DNA of 64,000 bases from Thiosocius sp963808165 (GCA_963808165.1 CAWEET010000001.1:124001-188000), one strand, 5' to 3'; positions 46,586-56,016 are shown, counted from the stretch's first letter. The notes: a model not told the origin generated them from the letters alone. Numbers and translations: made by a program.

Positions 46586-47791
46586 ATGACGGACGTGCGC
46601 AAGGGTCCGCTGGTGCACGTGCCGGCTGACGGGTCCGCGATCCACGAACCTGATGCTGCCGCAAGCTCGGGGGTCACCTGGGGCTGGGTGCTCCTGGACG
46701 ACCGGCCTGGCAATACGACCCAGGCGGTTGGCCTCGCCGAGGCCCTCGGCTTTCGCTTCGAACGCAAAGCCCTGTGCTTCAATGCGCTCGCGAACCTGCC
46801 GAACTGGCTGCTGGGGGCGACGCGTCGGACCCTCGATGCCGGGGGCTGCGCCGGCCTCGAGCCGCCATGGCCCGTGGTGGTCATCTCGGCGGGTCGCCGC
46901 ACCGCGCCGGTCGCCCGATGGATCGGGCAGCAGAGCCGTGGTGAAACCCACCTCGTGCAACTCGGACGCAAGGGAGGCATCGCGGCAGATGCCTTCGACG
47001 TGGCGATAACGCCCCTGCATACGCGCATGCTGCCGCACCCCCGCCGGGTCGAGACCCTGGGGCCTCTCAATCCGATCACCGGCGAACGCCTCGACGCGGC
47101 GGCGTTACGTTGGCCGCATCTGGTCGACGGGCTGTCGCGTCCCCTGGTTGTTCTGCTGGTGGGCGGTAGTACGCCGCGCTACACCCTTGGGGCCGAATTC
47201 GCCGGCCGGATGGCCGCGGACGTGTCGGCTTTCGCGCGCACGCAGGGGGGATCTGTGCTCGTCGTGACGAGTCGTCGTACCGGGGGTGAGGCGTCGCGCG
47301 CATTGTCCGACGCAGTCGGCGCGCAGGGCGAGGTGCATCTTTGGCAGCCCGACGGGGACAGCCCATATGCCGCCTACCTGGCGCATGCCGATATTCTGGT
47401 GGTCACTGGCGAAAGCGAATCCATGCTGGGCGAGGTGGCTGCGGTCGGCAAGCCAATGTACATCTACCCGATCCCGCAGAAGCCACCGACGGCCAAGACC
47501 CGCCTGAAAGAATGGATGCTCGCCAAGGCCCAAACGCCAGGCGCCGATCCGGTTGCATCCCGGTCGAGCAGCGCTATCGCAGCACTGTGTGCAACCTTGA
47601 TTGCCCGGGGGGTCGTGATGCCGCCGCGCCGCATCGAATTACTGCATCAGGCATTGATCGACCGCGGCATCGCCCGCTACTTCGGACAGGCCTTGCCGAA
47701 AACGCCGGCTCCGTTGCGGGAAACTGCCGACGTGGCACAGCGGGTGAAAGACTTGCTGGGCCTTTCCCAGGCATCCGCGACGCCGAGATGA
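46586..47791 (+). CDS. ELM1-family (DUF1022) glycosyltransferase-like protein
   Basis: 401 residues. WVLLDDRPGNTTQAVGLAEAL and the recurrent VVISAGRRTAPVARWI, TPLHTRMLPHPRRVETLGPL, LLVGGSTPRYTL and TGESESMLGEVAAVGKPMYI are hallmarks of the bacterial family related to plant mitochondrial fission protein ELM1. It is GT-B-like in layout and of unproven activity. Its stop overlaps the ATG of the GT2 gene (ATGA). A second member forms the C-terminus of the protein at 50003. Confidence 0.82.
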   Translation: MTDVRKGPLVHVPADGSAIHEPDAAASSGVTWGWVLLDDRPGNTTQAVGLAEALGFRFERKALCFNALANLPNWLLGATRRTLDAGGCAGLEPPWPVVVISAGRRTAPVARWIGQQSRGETHLVQLGRKGGIAADAFDVAITPLHTRMLPHPRRVETLGPLNPITGERLDAAALRWPHLVDGLSRPLVVLLVGGSTPRYTLGAEFAGRMAADVSAFARTQGGSVLVVTSRRTGGEASRALSDAVGAQGEVHLWQPDGDSPYAAYLAHADILVVTGESESMLGEVAAVGKPMYIYPIPQKPPTAKTRLKEWMLAKAQTPGADPVASRSSSAIAALCATLIARGVVMPPRRIELLHQALIDRGIARYFGQALPKTPAPLRETADVAQRVKDLLGLSQASATPR

Positions 47792-48690
47792 CCACCATCT
47801 CAATCATCCTGCCCACCTACAATCGTGCCGACACGCTTGCGCGACCGATCGACAGCGTGCTTGCCCAGGATTTTCCCGACTTCGAACTGATCGTTGTGGA
47901 TGACGGCTCGACCGATGCGACAGCCGAGCGCGTGCATCGCTACACCGATCCGCGCATCACCTACCTGCGGCAGCACACCAACCTGGGCGGCAACGCCGCG
48001 CGCAACCGCGGCATCCGGGAGGCCAAGGGTGAGCTCCTCTGCTTCATCGATAGCGACGACGCCTTTCTTCCGCACAAGCTTGGCTACGTCCACGATTATT
48101 TCTCCCGCCATCCGGCCATCGAGGTGCTGGTCGACTCCTTTGAGATCCTTTTTCCGCCCGAGTCCGGCAAACGCACAAAGCGGCGCATCAATCCCGTCAT
48201 CGAAGACAATGCACTGCTGGAAGAGGCAATTTTCGCCAGGCATCTGTACAAGGCCACCCCGGCACTGAGCGCTCGACGCCGCGCACTGCTCGCTGTCGGG
48301 CTGTTCGATGGAACACTCAGGCGGCGCCAGGACATGGATCTGCTGCTGCGATTGGTGCGGTGCGTGAACTGTGCGTCGACTGACGCGGTGCTTTGGACCA
48401 AGCACTGGTCGGAGGGTGCCATTTCGTCGAAGCTCGACACCTTCGTCGACGCGACGATCGAGATCTGTCGCCGGCATCCCGATTACGCCGGCCAGTCCGA
48501 CTACCGGGCCGGGCTCAGCCGCGATATCGCCCGGCATGCCATCCGGCTCATAAGCCGCGGCAGCTGGGCGACGTTGAAGACCGACCTCGGTCGGCTCGGG
48601 GACTTCTTCGGAGCGGGCGAGACCGCCCGGCTATTGCTGCGTGGCCTGGTGGAGATTCGTCGGCGGCGTAAAGCTGCGGCGCAGCGCTGA
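47788..48690 (+). CDS. GT2-family glycosyltransferase
   Basis: About 300 residues from the ATG at 47788. Inverting GT-A domain: ISIILPTYNRADTLARPIDS, ELIVVDDGSTD, NLGGNAARNRGIREAKGE, and LCFIDSDDAF as the DxD metal site. The C-terminal half has the acceptor-binding region (RRRQDMDLLLRL) without membrane helices. The last 60 bp overlap the convergent GT2 gene on the other strand. Confidence 0.9.
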   Translation: MTTISIILPTYNRADTLARPIDSVLAQDFPDFELIVVDDGSTDATAERVHRYTDPRITYLRQHTNLGGNAARNRGIREAKGELLCFIDSDDAFLPHKLGYVHDYFSRHPAIEVLVDSFEILFPPESGKRTKRRINPVIEDNALLEEAIFARHLYKATPALSARRRALLAVGLFDGTLRRRQDMDLLLRLVRCVNCASTDAVLWTKHWSEGAISSKLDTFVDATIEICRRHPDYAGQSDYRAGLSRDIARHAIRLISRGSWATLKTDLGRLGDFFGAGETARLLLRGLVEIRRRRKAAAQR

Positions 48691-49632
48691 CCAGAGCTCA
48701 CCGCCCAGCCAGACCGTGTAGAAGGCGTACGCGATGAGAAGCGCGGCCGGCACCTGCCAGGCCGGCAGGTCGACCTCGGTGTGCTTGCTGATGATGCGGC
48801 GGGTGGCGCGCCAGGTCTTCTTGCCCCACATCCTGAATGCGTAGCCCAAGCGCCCGATGCGCGAGCGCGTACCCGAGTAAAATGCCTGGAAGTCGCGGTC
48901 CAGGCCGGCGGTCCAGGCACGCCAGGCGAGAAATTTGAAGCCGGGGTGTGGTGCGTGCACGGTCATGGCGTCTGCGGTGCGCGTCCAGCGGACACCGCGA
49001 CGGTCGATGTCCCGCAGCCAGATACCGCATTGTTTCTTGAAGGCCGGCAACTCGGGAAAGGGGTTGCTGCGGAAAAACTCCGTGCGCATGGCACAGTTGT
49101 TGGCGTGAATCTTTTTGCGCTGGGCCGTGATCTCGCGCTCACTGGCCAGATTGAAGATCCAGATCAGGGCCATGGTCCTGGACAGCAGATCCTCGTAGCC
49201 CAACACGGTGAACCCGCCAACCGCCTTGATCTCGTTGTCGGCAAATGGCTTCAGGAGTCCCGGCAGCCAGCCCGGCTGGGGGCCGGCATCGCTGTCGAGC
49301 ATGACGACGATGTCAGTCTGCGCGCGCTGGGCGCCGAAATTCTTCAACTGGTAATAGGTCAGGCCCGGCGTCGGCACCAGCTCCAGGTCCGCCAGCTCGC
49401 CCAGCTTCGGTGCCACGCGATCGATGACGGCGAGGATGGTACCCTCCTCAACGGCGTTCGCATTGTAGAGGTACATCACCTTGGGCCGCTCGCTGAGCAG
49501 ATCCCGGCAGCGCTCGAGCTCCGTCTGGAAGGCCACCATGGCGCGTGCCGTCCACTCGTCCTCGACGTCGATGGCGTTTTCCCACTCGATGAGGACCGTG
49601 AATGGCGGAAGCTTCTGTTCGGAACGACTCAT
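48631..49632 (-). CDS. GT2-like glycosyltransferase with C-terminal membrane segment
   Basis: 333 residues. FTVLIEWENAIDVEDEW, LTYYQLKNFGAQRAQTDIVVMLD (two adjoining segments) with DSDAGPQPGW as the DxD site, then VGGFTVLGYEDLLSRTMALIW and CGIWLRDIDRRG. A hydrophobic stretch near the end (WQVPAALLIAYAFYTVWLGG) suggests a membrane anchor. Transcribed towards the other GT2 gene and overlapping it tail to tail by 60 bp. Confidence 0.82.
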   Translation of the reverse strand: MSRSEQKLPPFTVLIEWENAIDVEDEWTARAMVAFQTELERCRDLLSERPKVMYLYNANAVEEGTILAVIDRVAPKLGELADLELVPTPGLTYYQLKNFGAQRAQTDIVVMLDSDAGPQPGWLPGLLKPFADNEIKAVGGFTVLGYEDLLSRTMALIWIFNLASEREITAQRKKIHANNCAMRTEFFRSNPFPELPAFKKQCGIWLRDIDRRGVRWTRTADAMTVHAPHPGFKFLAWRAWTAGLDRDFQAFYSGTRSRIGRLGYAFRMWGKKTWRATRRIISKHTEVDLPAWQVPAALLIAYAFYTVWLGGELWSALRRSFTPPTNLHQATQQ

Positions 49633-49701
49633 CGGGTGTCTCCAGCCTCAGGGGCGTCGCTATACAGACTCAAAGTGAATGGCACTGACAGGTTGGCCTG
49701 G

Positions 49702-49805
49702 TGATTCCGATCATTAATCTCGGGCAAAACGCCGTGAATACGTCCCTGCAGGCTCGACGGCGGCGTCCATGCCGCCGACGTTTTCTCCAGAAATGATCGG
49801 AATCA
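49702..49805. repeat. Inverted-repeat unit, REP/MITE-like
   Basis: TGATTCCGATCATT (49702-49715) and AATGATCGGAATCA (49792-49805) form perfect 14-bp ends around about 76 bp that contain the smaller hairpin GGCGGCGTCCATGCCGCC. No ORF. Single copy in the window. It lies in the 370-bp divergent gap upstream of the fusion gene at 50003, where I see no other feature. Confidence 0.7.
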
Positions 49806-50002
49806 GCTCAAGTCAGTGCCCTTCAACTTAAGGTACCATTTCAGGCTGGGCCGACGCCATTCGAAGCGTCGGGAACGGCCCGAGCAAGGCGCCGCAGATG
49901 CCGCGGGCCGCGCAGCAACGCCTGCCTCGGCGGCAGGCGTGAGTTGGTGCCACGTGGGACTGGTCCAGTGCGGATAGGCTGACATAGAGCGGAGTCTGAA
50001 CC

Positions 50003-52435
50003 ATGGCCTTCTGGGAATTACGCGCTTCCAGCCGAATCCTGCGCGCTTCCGGACGCCCCGTCGCAGCGGCGGGGCGTGAGGCGCCCGAATGCATCGTGCT
50101 TGGGGTAGCCGCAGGGCTCTCCCCGAGCGACAAGCCGCCGGTTCGCATCTTTCTCGGCACTCAGCCCGAGCAGCATCGGCCTGAGCGCGTCTTCATCTGG
50201 TCGATCGAGCAGGTCAGGGACCCGTCGCGCGTCTACGAGATCTTTCTGATGAAGTCGCTCAATGGCTTTGACCGCCGCGGCTGGACCACCGGCTTCACTA
50301 ATTATCGCTTCGCGATACCGCATTTCGCGGGAAACCGGGGGCGCGCGATCTACAATGACGTCGATCAGATCTACCTCGCCGACCCCGGGGAGCTGTTCGA
50401 TCTGCCGATGGATGGTCATGGCTTTCTGGCCATTGCCGAGAAAGAGTCGTCGGTAATGCTTGTCGACTGCGCCCGCATGGCGTCCGTGTGGACGCTGTCG
50501 GAGGCGCAGCGTTTGCGCAAGGGGCAGTTGCTGAAGAAGGCACTGGCCGAGCCGAACTGCTGGGGACCACTGGCACCCGAGTGGAACGCCCGCGATGAGG
50601 ATGAATACGACCCGGAGCGCGCCAAATGCGTGCATTTCACGACCCTTCACACGCAACCGTGGCGGCCCATGCCGCGGCGTTTTGCCTACCTTTCCCACCC
50701 GATGGGGGAGCTCTGGTATCAAATGGAGGACGCCGCCAACCAGGCGGGTTATCAGGTCTTCACGGCGGCTCGGCCCAGTCTGTTGTTTCGCCAGCTGCTC
50801 GAAGGCTATCGGAGCGGAGCACGCGAGCCCCGCCCCCTGGCCCTGGCGGCGGATGAGCGCCGTGAACTCGCGGCGCTGATCGAGGCGACCGCGACCAGGC
50901 GCCTGCTCCACTTGCATATCGGCGGGGCGGCTTCAGACGAGCTACCGGGGGGGGCGGACGGCCTGGAGGTCACCCGTTACGACCCCGCCGACCCCTCCGC
51001 GTCGCTGTCGTTGGATGATCGTTATGACGGGGTGTTCCTGGATCTCCGGAGCGCGGAGCTCCCTACGGAAGACGTGCCCTGGCTGATCGCCCAGGCGTTC
51101 GCCCACGCGCAGCATTTTGTCTGCGCCAGGATCGACAGCCGACAGCAAACCCTCTCCAGACACGTGAAAGCGGACTTTCGAGACCTCGACTGGTGGCAGG
51201 GCATGTTTCGCCTGACCAGCGCTCGGTACCCCGCGGGCATCCGCTGGCAGTTGCTACGCCGGACCTCCTCACTGCTGGGGAGCAAACTCAGTGTCCGGGC
51301 CGGCGCACAGGCGCATGGCGGGGACGCGACTGCCTGGGTACTCACCGACGGATTGTCCGAGCATCGCAGCCAGGCGCTGGCGCTGGCGGCGGCGTTGCGC
51401 TGGCCGTTCGAGGAAAAGCCACTGCTATTCAATGCCCTGGCTGCCCTCCCGAACCGCTTGAAGGGTGCCTCGGCGGGAACGCTCCAGGCCGCGAGTCGAG
51501 CCGCCTTGCGGGCGCCGTGGCCTGATCTGCTTATCGTCGCAGGTCGTCGCGCCGCGCCGTCGGCGCGTTGGATCGGCGAGCAGAGTCGCGGCCTGACTCG
51601 GCTTGTATTCGTCGGGGATGCGGGCGGCGAGGTGGCCGAGGATTTCGATGCCCTGGTGACGCCAAGGCACGCGCGCCTTTGGGCTCACCCGCACCGCATT
51701 GAAACCCTGTTGCCGCTGTCCTCGCTCTCACCGCAGAATTTGGCGGACGCAGGCCGAGGCCGGCCCGATCGGTTCGACGGATTGCCCCGTCCTTGGATCG
51801 CATTCTTCGTCGGGTGGGATGGCGACCGCCGCGCGCTCGACGTTGCGATGGCCCGGCGTATCGGTGATGACCTGGCCCGCTTTGCTGCCGAGCTGGGCGG
51901 TGCCCTGCGGGTGTTGCCAGGCCCCCACCTCAGCGGCGAGGCCGCAGGGGAGTTGGCGAAAGCCTCGGGAGGGGTGCTCGAGGTCGGCGGTCGGCACGCC
52001 CGAGCCGAAGAAGGTCACTTTGCCGATCTGGCGGAGGCGGACCTGGTGGTCGTCGGTGGCGAAGGCGAGGCCGTGATTGGCGAGGCTGCCGCAACCGGCA
52101 AGCCCCTTTATATTTACCCGCTGCCCGCGCGCCGCCCGGGTGTCTTGGGCAGGCTGTCGGACTGGCTCGTTGCACGCGCACTGTCATGTCCGCCGAACAG
52201 GCGCGGCACCACGCGGCCGCAGCAGGGCTTGGAATATGTGTGCGCGAGACTGGTGGCGGGCGGCTATGTTAGAGCGACGCCGCGGCCGGCGATGCTGCAT
52301 CAGGCGCTGTTCGAGCGCAGCATCGCTGTGCCGTTCGGTCGGCCGCTGCCAGACAACAGGCCCGAGCCGCGGCAGGAAACGGAACAAGTCGCCGCGCAGC
52401 TCAAGTCGCTTCTGACGAATCCACGTGTCTTCTAA
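50003..52435 (+). CDS. Three-part fusion: GT8-like domain, unclassified middle, ELM1-family domain
   Basis: 810 residues; ATG with GCGGAG eight bases upstream. Residues about 45-235 resemble a GT8-type glycosyltransferase: VRIFLGTQPEQHRPERVF, then GRAIYNDVDQIYLADPGELF with a DxD-like NDVDQ and HFTTLHTQPWRP. Residues about 285-420 look like a degenerate Rossmann fold (LLHLHIGG, YDGVFLDLRS), perhaps methyltransferase-derived. The C-terminal 370 residues repeat the ELM1 domain of the protein at 46586 (WVLTDGLSEHRSQALALAAAL, AGRRAAPSARWIGEQSRG, VGGEGEAVIGEAAATGKPL). Substrates are unknown. Confidence 0.75.
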   Translation: MAFWELRASSRILRASGRPVAAAGREAPECIVLGVAAGLSPSDKPPVRIFLGTQPEQHRPERVFIWSIEQVRDPSRVYEIFLMKSLNGFDRRGWTTGFTNYRFAIPHFAGNRGRAIYNDVDQIYLADPGELFDLPMDGHGFLAIAEKESSVMLVDCARMASVWTLSEAQRLRKGQLLKKALAEPNCWGPLAPEWNARDEDEYDPERAKCVHFTTLHTQPWRPMPRRFAYLSHPMGELWYQMEDAANQAGYQVFTAARPSLLFRQLLEGYRSGAREPRPLALAADERRELAALIEATATRRLLHLHIGGAASDELPGGADGLEVTRYDPADPSASLSLDDRYDGVFLDLRSAELPTEDVPWLIAQAFAHAQHFVCARIDSRQQTLSRHVKADFRDLDWWQGMFRLTSARYPAGIRWQLLRRTSSLLGSKLSVRAGAQAHGGDATAWVLTDGLSEHRSQALALAAALRWPFEEKPLLFNALAALPNRLKGASAGTLQAASRAALRAPWPDLLIVAGRRAAPSARWIGEQSRGLTRLVFVGDAGGEVAEDFDALVTPRHARLWAHPHRIETLLPLSSLSPQNLADAGRGRPDRFDGLPRPWIAFFVGWDGDRRALDVAMARRIGDDLARFAAELGGALRVLPGPHLSGEAAGELAKASGGVLEVGGRHARAEEGHFADLAEADLVVVGGEGEAVIGEAAATGKPLYIYPLPARRPGVLGRLSDWLVARALSCPPNRRGTTRPQQGLEYVCARLVAGGYVRATPRPAMLHQALFERSIAVPFGRPLPDNRPEPRQETEQVAAQLKSLLTNPRVF

Positions 52436-53014
52436 CTGGTGCAGGGTGCCCGCCCCTTGGGCGAACATCCGGGCCCCGTGCCTTGCTGCTCGGTCTACCG
52501 CTGGCCTATTCAATTGCTGCGAATGGGCGCTCGCCGAGAGGGTTCGACTCCCGCTGATCCCAGAAATACCGTCGGAAATTCAGCGCCCGGAGTGACCAAG
52601 GCGGCACGATCAGGCCTCAGGCTTTCTCCGACCGGTACAGGTACCGAATCATTCACCGAGATCGCGGGAATGTCGGACATCTTGAGGGGTCTCTGGCATC
52701 GTGAGCCTGACCAACGCCGACGACTGCCGGCCGGGAATGCACGCGATGCGCGAGCAGCAAGTGTGCAGCCCGTTGCTGGAACGCAGGATCTCAAGGGTGG
52801 AATGGCGCAAGTTGGAGGCCCGATCGGAATTGCCGGTGTGGGACAAGCCGGCCGCTCGGCCCAATAGCAGGCTGCCTGAGCGGATGGCCATGGCCGACGG
52901 TGGTCGTCGACAGACGCATCATGGCACGCTCCAAGCATCACGGCCGCGTCGGCCGGCATGGCAGGCCCGATCAGTATCGGCGCAGGCCTGCCTGCACGGG
53001 GGATCGATGATGCG
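52436..53014. other. Intergenic region between the sphingolipid locus and rpiA
   Basis: 579 bp between convergent genes. Short ORFs on both strands have no recognisable product. GGTTCGACTCC at 52541-52551 resembles a tRNA T-arm but no complete tRNA can be folded around it. It may mark the edge of the accessory locus, though no direct repeats were found. Confidence 0.35.
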
Positions 53015-53674
53015 TCAGGGCTCGATGATCTTGGGGCCGTCCGGTGCCCCGAGGATCAACATGTCGGCCGGACGGTGGGCGAAGATGCCTACAGTGACGA
53101 CGCCGGCCAACTGGTTGATCTGCGTCTCCAGTTGCATCGCCTCCATGATCTCGAGGTTGTGCACGTCGAGGATCAGGTTGCCATTGTCGGTGACGAAGTT
53201 CTCGCGCAGGACGGGGGTTCCGCCCAAGGCCACCAACTCACGCGCGACGTAACTGCGTGCCATCGGTATCACCTCGACAGGCAGCGGGAATTTGCCCAGC
53301 ACATCGACGAGTTTGCCCTCGTCGGCTATACAGACGAATCGCTTGCTGGCTGCTGCGACGATCTTTTCCCGGGTCAATGCGCCACCGCCGCCTTTGATCA
53401 ATTGCAGCTGCAGGTTGGATTCGTCCGCGCCGTCGACATACATCTCCAGGCCACCGGTCGCGTTCAGGTCGAGTACCTCGATACCCAGGCCTTGCATGCG
53501 CTCGGTTGACGCCTCGGAACTCGATACCGCCCCCTCAAAACGTCCTTTGACCTTAGCGAAGGCGTCGATGAAGTGGTTGACTGTGGATCCCGTGCCTACT
53601 CCGACGACACCGCCCTCCGGCAAGAAGTCTATGGCCGCTTCGGCCGCCTGACGTTTCAGTTCGTCTGCGTTCAT
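53015..53674 (-). CDS. rpiA: Ribose-5-phosphate isomerase A
   Basis: Interconverts ribose-5-P and ribulose-5-P in the pentose phosphate pathway. 219 residues with GVGTGSTVNHFIDAFAK (phosphate loop), SSSEASTERMQ, YVDGADESN (catalytic Asp region), KGGGGALTREKIVA with the active Lys/Glu, and FVCIADEGKLVDVLG. Divergent from ilvA, the same neighbour as in Pseudomonas. Confidence 0.97.
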   Translation of the reverse strand: MNADELKRQAAEAAIDFLPEGGVVGVGTGSTVNHFIDAFAKVKGRFEGAVSSSEASTERMQGLGIEVLDLNATGGLEMYVDGADESNLQLQLIKGGGGALTREKIVAAASKRFVCIADEGKLVDVLGKFPLPVEVIPMARSYVARELVALGGTPVLRENFVTDNGNLILDVHNLEIMEAMQLETQINQLAGVVTVGIFAHRPADMLILGAPDGPKIIEP

Positions 53675-53911
53675 TTCTGCCCTCGTCTATGCCGGTGGAC
53701 GCCGGCCGATTGGATTCTGCCGGAAGACGTTATCATCGTTCGGCGACCGGCGGCCATAGCGGCGACACGATCAGAACGGCTGACTTACACTAGTCACTGA
53801 ATTCTCCGACGCGTCGTCCCGCCACCAAGACAATCGCGCCGAGTAGCAGGCGCGCCATAGCGCAGCGGCCCGAGGTCGCGCGTCTTCAACTACGATCTGC
53901 CAAGGGTAAGC

Positions 53912-55432
53912 ATGTCACGCACCTATATCGAAAAAATCCTGCGCGCTCGCGTCTACGACGTTGCCTCCGAAACGCCGCTCGAGTCTGCGCAACTCCTTTC
54001 CGCCCGCATGGAAAACCGGGTTCTACTTAAACGAGAGGATCAGCAGCAGGTCTTCTCGTTCAAGCTGCGTGGCGCTTACAACAAAATCTACCACCTGTCG
54101 CAGGAGCAGCGGTCCCAGGGCGTGGTTGCTGCGTCCGCGGGTAACCACGCGCAGGGCGTGGCCCTTGCCGGCAAGCACCTCGGTGTGAACACGACGATCG
54201 TCATGCCGGTCACGACGCCGGCGATCAAGGTCGGGACGGTGCGCCGTCTGGGCGGCAAGGCCGTGTTGCAGGGTGACTCCTACGACGACGCCTACGCGCA
54301 TGCGATGCAACTCGCAAGCGACAGGGGGTTGACCTTCATCCATCCGTTCGATGACCCGGACGTGATTGCAGGTCAGGGTACGATCGGTATGGAGATGCTG
54401 CGACAGCATGCAGACCCCATCCACGCGGTGTTCGTGCCGGTCGGCGGCGGCGGCCTGATCGCCGGCGTCGCAGCCTACATCAAGCATGTCCGCCCCGAGA
54501 TCAAGGTTATCGGTGTCGAGCCCGAGGATTCTCCGACGCTGGAGCGGGCCCTTGCCGCCGGACGGCGCGTTGTCCTGCCGCGCGTCGGCCTCTTCGCTGA
54601 CGGGGTGGCGGTCAAGCAGATTGGCAAAGAGACTTTCCGAGTCGCGCGGAAGACCGTTGATCAAGTCGTATTGGTTACTACCGACGAGATCTGTGCGGCG
54701 ATCAAGGACGTTTTCGATGACACGCGCAGCGTGGCCGAGCCTGCCGGCGCACTGGCCATCGCCGGCATAAAAAAATATGTGGCGCGCGAGGGTATCAGTG
54801 GCAAGACTCTGATAGGCATATTGAGCGGCGCCAATGTCAACTTCGATCGGCTGCGACATATCGCCGAACGCGCCGAGGTCGGCGAGCAGCGCGAGGCATT
54901 GCTCGCAGTCCAGATCCCCGAGAAGGCGGGTAGCTTCCTTGCGTTCTGCCGCGCACTGGGCAAGCGCAGCATCACCGAGTTCAACTATCGATACTCGGAT
55001 GAAAGGAACGCGCAGGTGTTCTGCGGTGTCGAGTTGCGTGAGGGCAACAGCGAACGTACCGAACTCATCGACCAACTGGTCGGGAAGGGTTTCGAGGTGG
55101 TCGATCTGACTGACAATGAAACGGCGAAGCTGCACATTCGGTACATGGTCGGCGGCCACGCGCCGCAGGCCGAGAACGAAAGGCTCTATCGATTCGAGTT
55201 CCCCGAGCGGCCCGGGGCGCTCCTCGACTTTCTCAAAGGACTGTCACGTGGCTGGAACATCAGCCTGTTTCACTACCGAAATCACGGCGCTGCCTATGGC
55301 CGCGTACTTGTCGGTCTGCAGCTGAATAAAGACGCGGTACGCGACTTTCGCGCCTATATGCAAAGCAGCGGGTACGTCTACAGTGAGGAAACGGAGAATC
55401 TGGCTTACCGATTGTTCGCCAGCGGCGGATAG
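53912..55432 (+). CDS. ilvA: Threonine ammonia-lyase, biosynthetic
   Basis: PLP enzyme that deaminates threonine to 2-oxobutyrate, the first step to isoleucine. 506 residues. The PLP Lys is in FSFKLRGAYNKI, and the glycine loop is PVGGGGLIAGVAAYIK. Two C-terminal ACT-like regulatory domains (residues about 325-500; LLAVQIPEKAGSFLAFCRAL and RFEFPERPGALLDFLKGL) indicate feedback control by isoleucine, as in the long biosynthetic form. Confidence 0.97.
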   Translation: MSRTYIEKILRARVYDVASETPLESAQLLSARMENRVLLKREDQQQVFSFKLRGAYNKIYHLSQEQRSQGVVAASAGNHAQGVALAGKHLGVNTTIVMPVTTPAIKVGTVRRLGGKAVLQGDSYDDAYAHAMQLASDRGLTFIHPFDDPDVIAGQGTIGMEMLRQHADPIHAVFVPVGGGGLIAGVAAYIKHVRPEIKVIGVEPEDSPTLERALAAGRRVVLPRVGLFADGVAVKQIGKETFRVARKTVDQVVLVTTDEICAAIKDVFDDTRSVAEPAGALAIAGIKKYVAREGISGKTLIGILSGANVNFDRLRHIAERAEVGEQREALLAVQIPEKAGSFLAFCRALGKRSITEFNYRYSDERNAQVFCGVELREGNSERTELIDQLVGKGFEVVDLTDNETAKLHIRYMVGGHAPQAENERLYRFEFPERPGALLDFLKGLSRGWNISLFHYRNHGAAYGRVLVGLQLNKDAVRDFRAYMQSSGYVYSEETENLAYRLFASGG

Positions 55433-55483
55433 ACTGCCGGTGGTCATAATGGCCCGCTGACGGATTAAGGATGCTGGCATCGT

Positions 55484-55514
55484 AAAAAAGCCCGACCAAC
55501 TGGTCGGGCTTTTT
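55484..55514. terminator. Bidirectional terminator between ilvA and the histone-like gene
   Basis: GCCCGACC (55490-55497), AACT loop, GGTCGGGC (55502-55509), with six A before and five T after the stem. It can act in both directions for the two convergent genes. Confidence 0.9.
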
Positions 55515-55536
55515 GTTGCCTTTGATTCTTGAAATA

Positions 55537-56016
55537 CTAGATCAACGGTTTCTTTCGTGGCGTCACCTTGCGCGGCCTGGCTGCCACCTTCTTTTTCGCG
55601 GCAGCCTTTTTCTTTGGTGCTGCCTTCTTCTTGGCAGCGGTCTTACGCTTCGGTGCCGCCTTCTTCTTGGCAGCGGTCTTGCGCTTAGGTGCTGCCTTCT
55701 TCTTGGCAGCGGTCTTACGCTTCGGTGCTGCCTTCTTCTTGGCAGCGGTCTTGCGCTTCGGTGCTGCCTTCTTCTTGGCAGCGGTCTTACGCTTAGGTGC
55801 TGTCTTCTTCTTGGCAGCGGTCTTGCGCTTAGGTGCTGCTTTCTTCTTTGCAGTCGCCTTTTTCTTTGGTGCCGCCTTCTTCTTTGCAGCTACCTTCTTC
55901 TTTGCAGCAGCCTTTTTCTTTGTTGCCGCCTTCTTCTTTGTAGCGACCTTCTTCGACGCCGGAGCCTTCTTCGCTACGGTCTTCTTTCTGGCGGATGCCT
56001 TCTTCTTGACTGCCAT
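55537..56016 (-). CDS. Lysine-rich histone H1-like repeat protein
   Basis: 159 residues almost entirely of Lys, Ala, Pro, Arg and Thr. The central part is tandem 12-residue units of the type KKKAAPKRKTAA (36 bp each, with synonymous differences), and the flanks carry AAKKK and AKKK variants. Similar to bacterial histone H1-like/AlgP-type proteins that bind DNA nonspecifically. The C-terminus is VTPRKKPLI. Repeat number is likely variable by slippage. It has no enzymatic domain. Confidence 0.85.
   Translation of the reverse strand: MAVKKKASARKKTVAKKAPASKKVATKKKAATKKKAAAKKKVAAKKKAAPKKKATAKKKAAPKRKTAAKKKTAPKRKTAAKKKAAPKRKTAAKKKAAPKRKTAAKKKAAPKRKTAAKKKAAPKRKTAAKKKAAPKKKAAAKKKVAARPRKVTPRKKPLI

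Noticed and set aside
27413..52435. The sphingolipid locus as a mobile genomic island
   Set aside because: No integrase, transposase, flanking direct repeats or intact tRNA target were seen, and GC content looks like that of the rest of the window.
52530..52565. tRNA-like fragment with GGTTCGACTCC
   Set aside because: Only a T-arm-like segment with one mismatch. No acceptor, D or anticodon arm can be folded, so neither a tRNA nor an att site is claimed.
55600..55860. Regular 36-bp repeats that could be mistaken for a CRISPR array
   Set aside because: The repeats are contiguous coding units with no spacers, and no cas genes are near.
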